A stretch of DNA of 17,540 nt, taken from assembly GCA_050014415.1 (NCBI GenBank), contig JBEKDJ010000074.1, forward strand, positions 1-17,540, read 5' to 3'. Source of the DNA: JBEKDJ01 sp050014415. GTDB taxonomy: Bacteria; Desulfobacterota; BSN033; UBA1163. Position numbers and translations under genes: made by a program. This document shows, one piece after another, positions 14,560 through 17,540 of the stretch (position 1 is the stretch's first letter; each line of letters starts with the position of its first letter). The notes beneath the pieces are model-generated. The model did no database searches and was not told the DNA's origin. It saw nothing but the letters and a program-made list of their open reading frames with translations.

Positions 14560-15638
14560 TGCAACATCTCGATAAAGGCCTCGAGGAGCGTTTGGATTCG
14601 GCCTTCGATCTCCTGTTCATCCAAGATGAGGGTGAGAATCGGTATGTCCCAATCCTTCCCTACTCTTGTCAGGATTCCAGAAGCAGTGGTCTCCGGCATA
14701 CAGGCAAAAGGCATGAGATGGACGACCCCGTCATATCCCTCTCGAGACCTCAGAATGGTTTCACCAATAGAGACGTTGCATTCTGCTCCCACATCGTAAG
14801 CAAGATACCTTTTCGAGGCTTCGAAAAAGCGAAGCCGTTCTTCGGCTTGATGGCCTTTGCCCCTCCTGAGGCTTCTCAAGATATGAGTTGAGAACCAGGA
14901 CGTCCGTGTGACCTGCGCTCCCAACTCTCCCAATCTCTGTTCTACTCCCCGATTGATATGGGGATCCATCACCGTATAGAGTTCGCCAACCATCGCGATC
15001 CGGAATGGGATTCGAGATCGGTCCTGCTCCGTCTCTTGGAGGAAAATCTTTCCCCTTCGAACCGCCTCCTCAAGCACTCTTGGAGTTTTGGCCTCATCCA
15101 CCCAGAAAAGGGCCTTCTTCAGCCTCTTTTGGGTCTCACCCTTCTGAATCTCTCTTGGTCTCACCTCCATGGCCAACTGTTCCAAAGCCTCACAGGCCAT
15201 CATCTTCTTCCACCCCATCCAGAGTCCATATGGAAAAAGCAGGATGTTCTTCAGACTCAACTCCTTCTTCAGCTCCTTCGTCTCCTCATAATTCTTCCAG
15301 ATGGCTTCCCAGGTCAGTCGTGGCGGGATCGTCAGCCAGCGGTAGTGAAGACCGAGATCTTCGAGGATCACCCTCTGGACGAGATCATAAAGCCCAAGGC
15401 GGCAGGGGGGGCCGCTGCCTACCATCACAATCGTATCTGCCCCCATCTGAAGGGCCTCAATCAGATTTCCCAGGATAATCTTGAAGGGGAGACAAATGCA
15501 TTCGTTTGAATTAAGGACGCCAAGGGATAGGGTTTTTCGGCTGGTTTCAGGAGGAACGATATAGGGGATCCCGGCAGTTTCCGCAATGGCCTTGCAGAAA
15601 ATATGCATCGTGCCCAGATGAGGGAAAGTTACCTTCAT
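14538..15638 (-). CDS. HGD-D type 2-hydroxyacyl-CoA dehydratase-like protein
   Basis: This 366-residue protein resembles the HGD-D module at the end of long activase fusions and, more distantly, the cluster-binding subunits of 2-hydroxyacyl-CoA dehydratases, benzoyl-CoA reductases and double-cubane cluster proteins. Cysteines able to bind a cluster gather near the N-terminus: C15 in HIFCKA, C47 and C49 in NECICLPFK, and C79 in GSGPPCRLGLYD. The C-terminal half has VGELYTVMDPHINRGVEQRLGELGA and VHLMPFACMPETTASGI, then LILDEQEIEGRIQTLLEAF. It is shorter than true dehydratase subunits, and no second dehydratase subunit is nearby, so an ordinary dehydratase is unlikely. Its ATG overlaps the stop of the SPASM-like gene (ATGA), and its own end overlaps the DUF2229-type gene, so these three are translationally linked. 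Confidence 0.88.
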   Translation of the reverse strand: MKVTFPHLGTMHIFCKAIAETAGIPYIVPPETSRKTLSLGVLNSNECICLPFKIILGNLIEALQMGADTIVMVGSGPPCRLGLYDLVQRVILEDLGLHYRWLTIPPRLTWEAIWKNYEETKELKKELSLKNILLFPYGLWMGWKKMMACEALEQLAMEVRPREIQKGETQKRLKKALFWVDEAKTPRVLEEAVRRGKIFLQETEQDRSRIPFRIAMVGELYTVMDPHINRGVEQRLGELGAQVTRTSWFSTHILRSLRRGKGHQAEERLRFFEASKRYLAYDVGAECNVSIGETILRSREGYDGVVHLMPFACMPETTASGILTRVGKDWDIPILTLILDEQEIEGRIQTLLEAFIEMLQWKRKAA

Positions 15639-17035
15639 CCATGTCTTCCCATTACCTTCTTGTCCGCTGAGAGAGGCTGGATACCTCGACTTTCGATCCT
15701 CTCCTTCCAGGCGGCTTCAGCAATCTCTCCGTACGCATTGGCATAGGCGTTAATGTCCTGAGCGAAATCGGTGAAGAGATGCTCCGCCCCCTCGTGGGTA
15801 AAGTATTTGGCATGCTGAAGGGCAATCTCTCTCCCCTGTGCTGGGTGATCGATCAGGAGACAGGGCCGGAATAGGTTTTCTGACAAGGGCTGGCGCGACC
15901 GGATCTCTCGAAAGAGAGAAGAATTGAGGGCTTCTGCAAGGGATTTCTCTTTGATATTGTCAGAGGCAAAATGGCAAAAAACACATGGTTCGACATCTCC
16001 CCTGGCATTGACATGGAAGTATTTCCTCCCAGCGGCAATGCATCCCTGGGTGAGACAGCCATCATTCCAGAAGTCGACGAAGAGCATCGGTTTGGTAGCT
16101 CGGAAATAGGCCAGGCGCTCCCTCATCCGGTTCCTCTGCTCTGGCGTTGCCATGAGGCTGAGGTCAGGATCTCTTCCAACGGGGACGTAATGGAAATTCC
16201 AGATGAGAATGCACCCCTTCTCCACGAGAAAATCGATAAAGGCATCGCTGGTAAGGATATCCGTATTCTGCGATGTCTGGGTCGTTGACACAGCGAAAAA
16301 GATTCCGGCCTCTTTGAGCCACCCCATCACCTTTACGATTCGATCGAACTGGCCCGGCCCTCTTCTTCCATCTGTCTCTTCCTTGAGCCCTTCGAGGCTA
16401 ATGGCCGGCACAACATTACCTGAAGCGACGAACCGCTCAACCATCTTTTCATCGATCAATGTTCCATTCGTATAAATCTGGAAGGTCGTGTCGCCGTGCT
16501 CCTCGAAGAGATCGAAAAGATCCTTTCTCAGAAACGGTTCCCCACCCGTCATTAATACAAGATGGATACCCATCTCGTTGCACTCTTCGACCAGCCGATC
16601 GATTATTTCATAAGGGAGATCCTCCTGAGTAGGATAAGCCCCTGCATAGCACCCATAACAATTGAGATTACATCGCATCGTCGGGCTGATCAGCATGGCA
16701 TCCGGGGGATAGAACCCTTTTTCTGCCTCAAAAGCCTTTCTCCGGTTCGTACCTACTAAGAGTTGGTTGATGATGAAGTTAGAGACGATCTTTTTTCGAT
16801 GGTGGGGGTTCGTTTCTTTAAGGACCCTTCTCGCAATCGTCAGGCCAGGATGATCAGTCTGGAAGAGGGTCCGAATCCATCGGATCTTATCGCGATAGGA
16901 TTCTTTCTGAGAAATCTTCTCCGCCAGGTGGGTCAGGCGAATCAAATTCTCCTTGGACGCATTGGCTAAGAGAGAAAAGGAACTCGTTGTGAATTTTTCT
17001 ACGGAGTACCGCTTGACCCTACGGTATAAATCCAT
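15635..17035 (-). CDS. Radical SAM protein with SPASM-like C-terminal cluster region
   Basis: This 466-residue protein has a helical N-terminal part of about 110 residues, then a radical SAM barrel with C122-x3-C126-x2-C129 (RCNLNCYGCYAG), the SAM-binding MTGGEPFLRKDL (162-173) and IYTNGTLID. Downstream are C327, C332, C351, C354 and C392 in DGCLTQGCIAAG, NARGDVEPCVFC and RPCLLIDHP. This is the spacing of an auxiliary [4Fe-4S] (SPASM-type) region. Members modify peptides, proteins or small molecules, and the N-terminal extension may recognise a partner. No small precursor peptide gene was found beside it. AAGGAAGG precedes the ATG. The gene begins 10 nt after the glycosyltransferase stop and ends overlapping the HGD-D gene by 4 bp, so it is embedded in one operon. 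The substrate is unknown. Confidence 0.9.
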   Translation of the reverse strand: MDLYRRVKRYSVEKFTTSSFSLLANASKENLIRLTHLAEKISQKESYRDKIRWIRTLFQTDHPGLTIARRVLKETNPHHRKKIVSNFIINQLLVGTNRRKAFEAEKGFYPPDAMLISPTMRCNLNCYGCYAGAYPTQEDLPYEIIDRLVEECNEMGIHLVLMTGGEPFLRKDLFDLFEEHGDTTFQIYTNGTLIDEKMVERFVASGNVVPAISLEGLKEETDGRRGPGQFDRIVKVMGWLKEAGIFFAVSTTQTSQNTDILTSDAFIDFLVEKGCILIWNFHYVPVGRDPDLSLMATPEQRNRMRERLAYFRATKPMLFVDFWNDGCLTQGCIAAGRKYFHVNARGDVEPCVFCHFASDNIKEKSLAEALNSSLFREIRSRQPLSENLFRPCLLIDHPAQGREIALQHAKYFTHEGAEHLFTDFAQDINAYANAYGEIAEAAWKERIESRGIQPLSADKKVMGRHG

Positions 17036-17045
17036 TCAACCTTCC

Positions 17046-17540
17046 TTACCAAAACAGACTCCGAAGAAAGAGTTTACAGACTCGCCAGGTATCGACGACC
17101 GGTCTGAAATGACTCGACTCGGTTCCGTCGATCCTTTGGTTCATAGTAGGAACAGATAACACACTGAACCCCTTTTTGCAAGCCTTAATCAGGAGCTCCA
17201 GTTCCGTCTCAAACCCAAGAGTAACGAGATCAACCTCCTTCAGGACTTCAGTCCGGATCAGTCGAAAACCGGACTGGCTATCTGTAATATCTGAATGGCA
17301 AACCCGGGCGACCGCTTTGGCCCCCAGACGATTCCAGAACCGGCGAAGAAAGGTCATTCGTCCGAATTCTCCAGCCCGGGAGGCGATGAGAATATCGGGC
17401 TTTACGCGTCCAAATACCTGAAGAAGGGAAGAAATCACCGAAGGGTCGTGCTGGCCATCGGCATCGAGGGTGATGATGACCTCATAGCCTTTTTGTATGG
17501 CATATCGGAACCCAGTCCGAAGGGCAGAGCCTTTCCCCAG
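17046..17540 (-). CDS. Family 2 glycosyltransferase, 5' end cut by window
   Basis: The C-terminal 164 residues are visible; the frame stays open to the right edge. Reading from the edge, GKGSALRTGFRYAI is followed by VIITLDADGQHDP, the acidic metal- and nucleotide-sugar-binding motif of GT-A fold family 2 transferases. Next comes RAGEFGRMTFLRRFWNRLGAKAV and the acceptor-site motif DSQSGFRLI, which is typical of dolichyl- or undecaprenyl-phosphate mannosyl/glucosyl transferase relatives. Such enzymes transfer a sugar from a nucleotide donor to polyprenyl phosphate or another lipid at the inner face of the membrane. No C-terminal transmembrane helix is present; the protein ends RVCKLFLRSLFW. 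The next gene starts 10 nt downstream, so this is the first visible gene of the operon. About 50-70 N-terminal residues are probably missing. Confidence 0.88.
   Translation of the reverse strand: MGKGSALRTGFRYAIQKGYEVIITLDADGQHDPSVISSLLQVFGRVKPDILIASRAGEFGRMTFLRRFWNRLGAKAVARVCHSDITDSQSGFRLIRTEVLKEVDLVTLGFETELELLIKACKKGFSVLSVPTMNQRIDGTESSHFRPVVDTWRVCKLFLRSLFW

Noticed and set aside
14958..15509. Overlapping plus-strand open frames opposite the HGD-D gene
   Set aside because: Low-complexity Ser/Pro/His-rich translations, antisense to a gene with clear family motifs.
14538..15638. Calling the HGD-D gene a 2-hydroxyglutaryl-CoA dehydratase subunit
   Set aside because: It lacks a partner subunit and is short, and its closest pattern is the C-terminal module of orphan activase fusions, so a specific substrate is not supported.
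17046..17438. Starting the glycosyltransferase at the internal methionine at 17438
   Set aside because: The frame continues upstream to the window edge through GKGSALRTGF and DADGQHDP, so the gene is a 5'-truncated fragment, not a 130-residue protein.

Overview
The window looks like a chromosomal segment of an anaerobic, probably Gram-negative bacterium. Desulfobacterota (the former Deltaproteobacteria) or a neighbouring lineage is my best guess. The grounds are an (R)-2-hydroxyacyl-CoA dehydratase-type activase system, four radical SAM enzymes with oxygen-sensitive iron-sulfur clusters, and intergenic DNA rich in GTCATTCC-type palindromic repeats. No rRNA, tRNA, CRISPR array, transposase or phage gene was recognised.

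Layout. Positions 1-3796 carry minus-strand genes: a secreted two-domain protein of unknown function (205-1623), an overlapping HEPN/MNT toxin-antitoxin pair (1739-2462, with a TTG start), and an orphan beta-ketoacyl-ACP synthase (2585-3796). A divergent spacer containing an inverted repeat leads to two plus-strand genes: a MATE-type efflux transporter (4000-5421) and a short-chain dehydrogenase (5491-6372). From 6611 to the right edge everything is on the minus strand. In transcription order (right to left) this run reads: family 2 glycosyltransferase (cut by the window edge), radical SAM/SPASM-like protein, HGD-D-type dehydratase-like protein, DUF2229-type activase-related protein, BcrA/BadF/HgdC-type ATPase activase, three consecutive B12-binding-domain radical SAM proteins, and a FabG-like reductase.

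How the genes may work together. The most striking part is 7806-17540. Pieces that in many anaerobes are fused into one long CoA-activase/dehydratase protein (ASKHA ATPase, cysteine-rich linker, DUF2229, HGD-D) are here three separate genes. They are tightly packed with a SPASM-like radical SAM gene on one side and are followed by three B12-type radical SAM genes on the other. No canonical dehydratase subunit pair or CoA-transferase is visible. The reading that fits is an ATP-driven low-potential electron device serving radical chemistry or a difficult reduction. The ketosynthase, FabG and the SDR hint at a fatty-acyl or polyketide-like substrate, and the glycosyltransferase at a lipid-linked or glycosylated product. 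This is inference: no acyl carrier protein or dedicated lipid enzyme is in the window.

The junctions between these genes are filled with palindromes and degenerate short word repeats, some of which run into coding ends and appear to supply the terminal residues of proteins.
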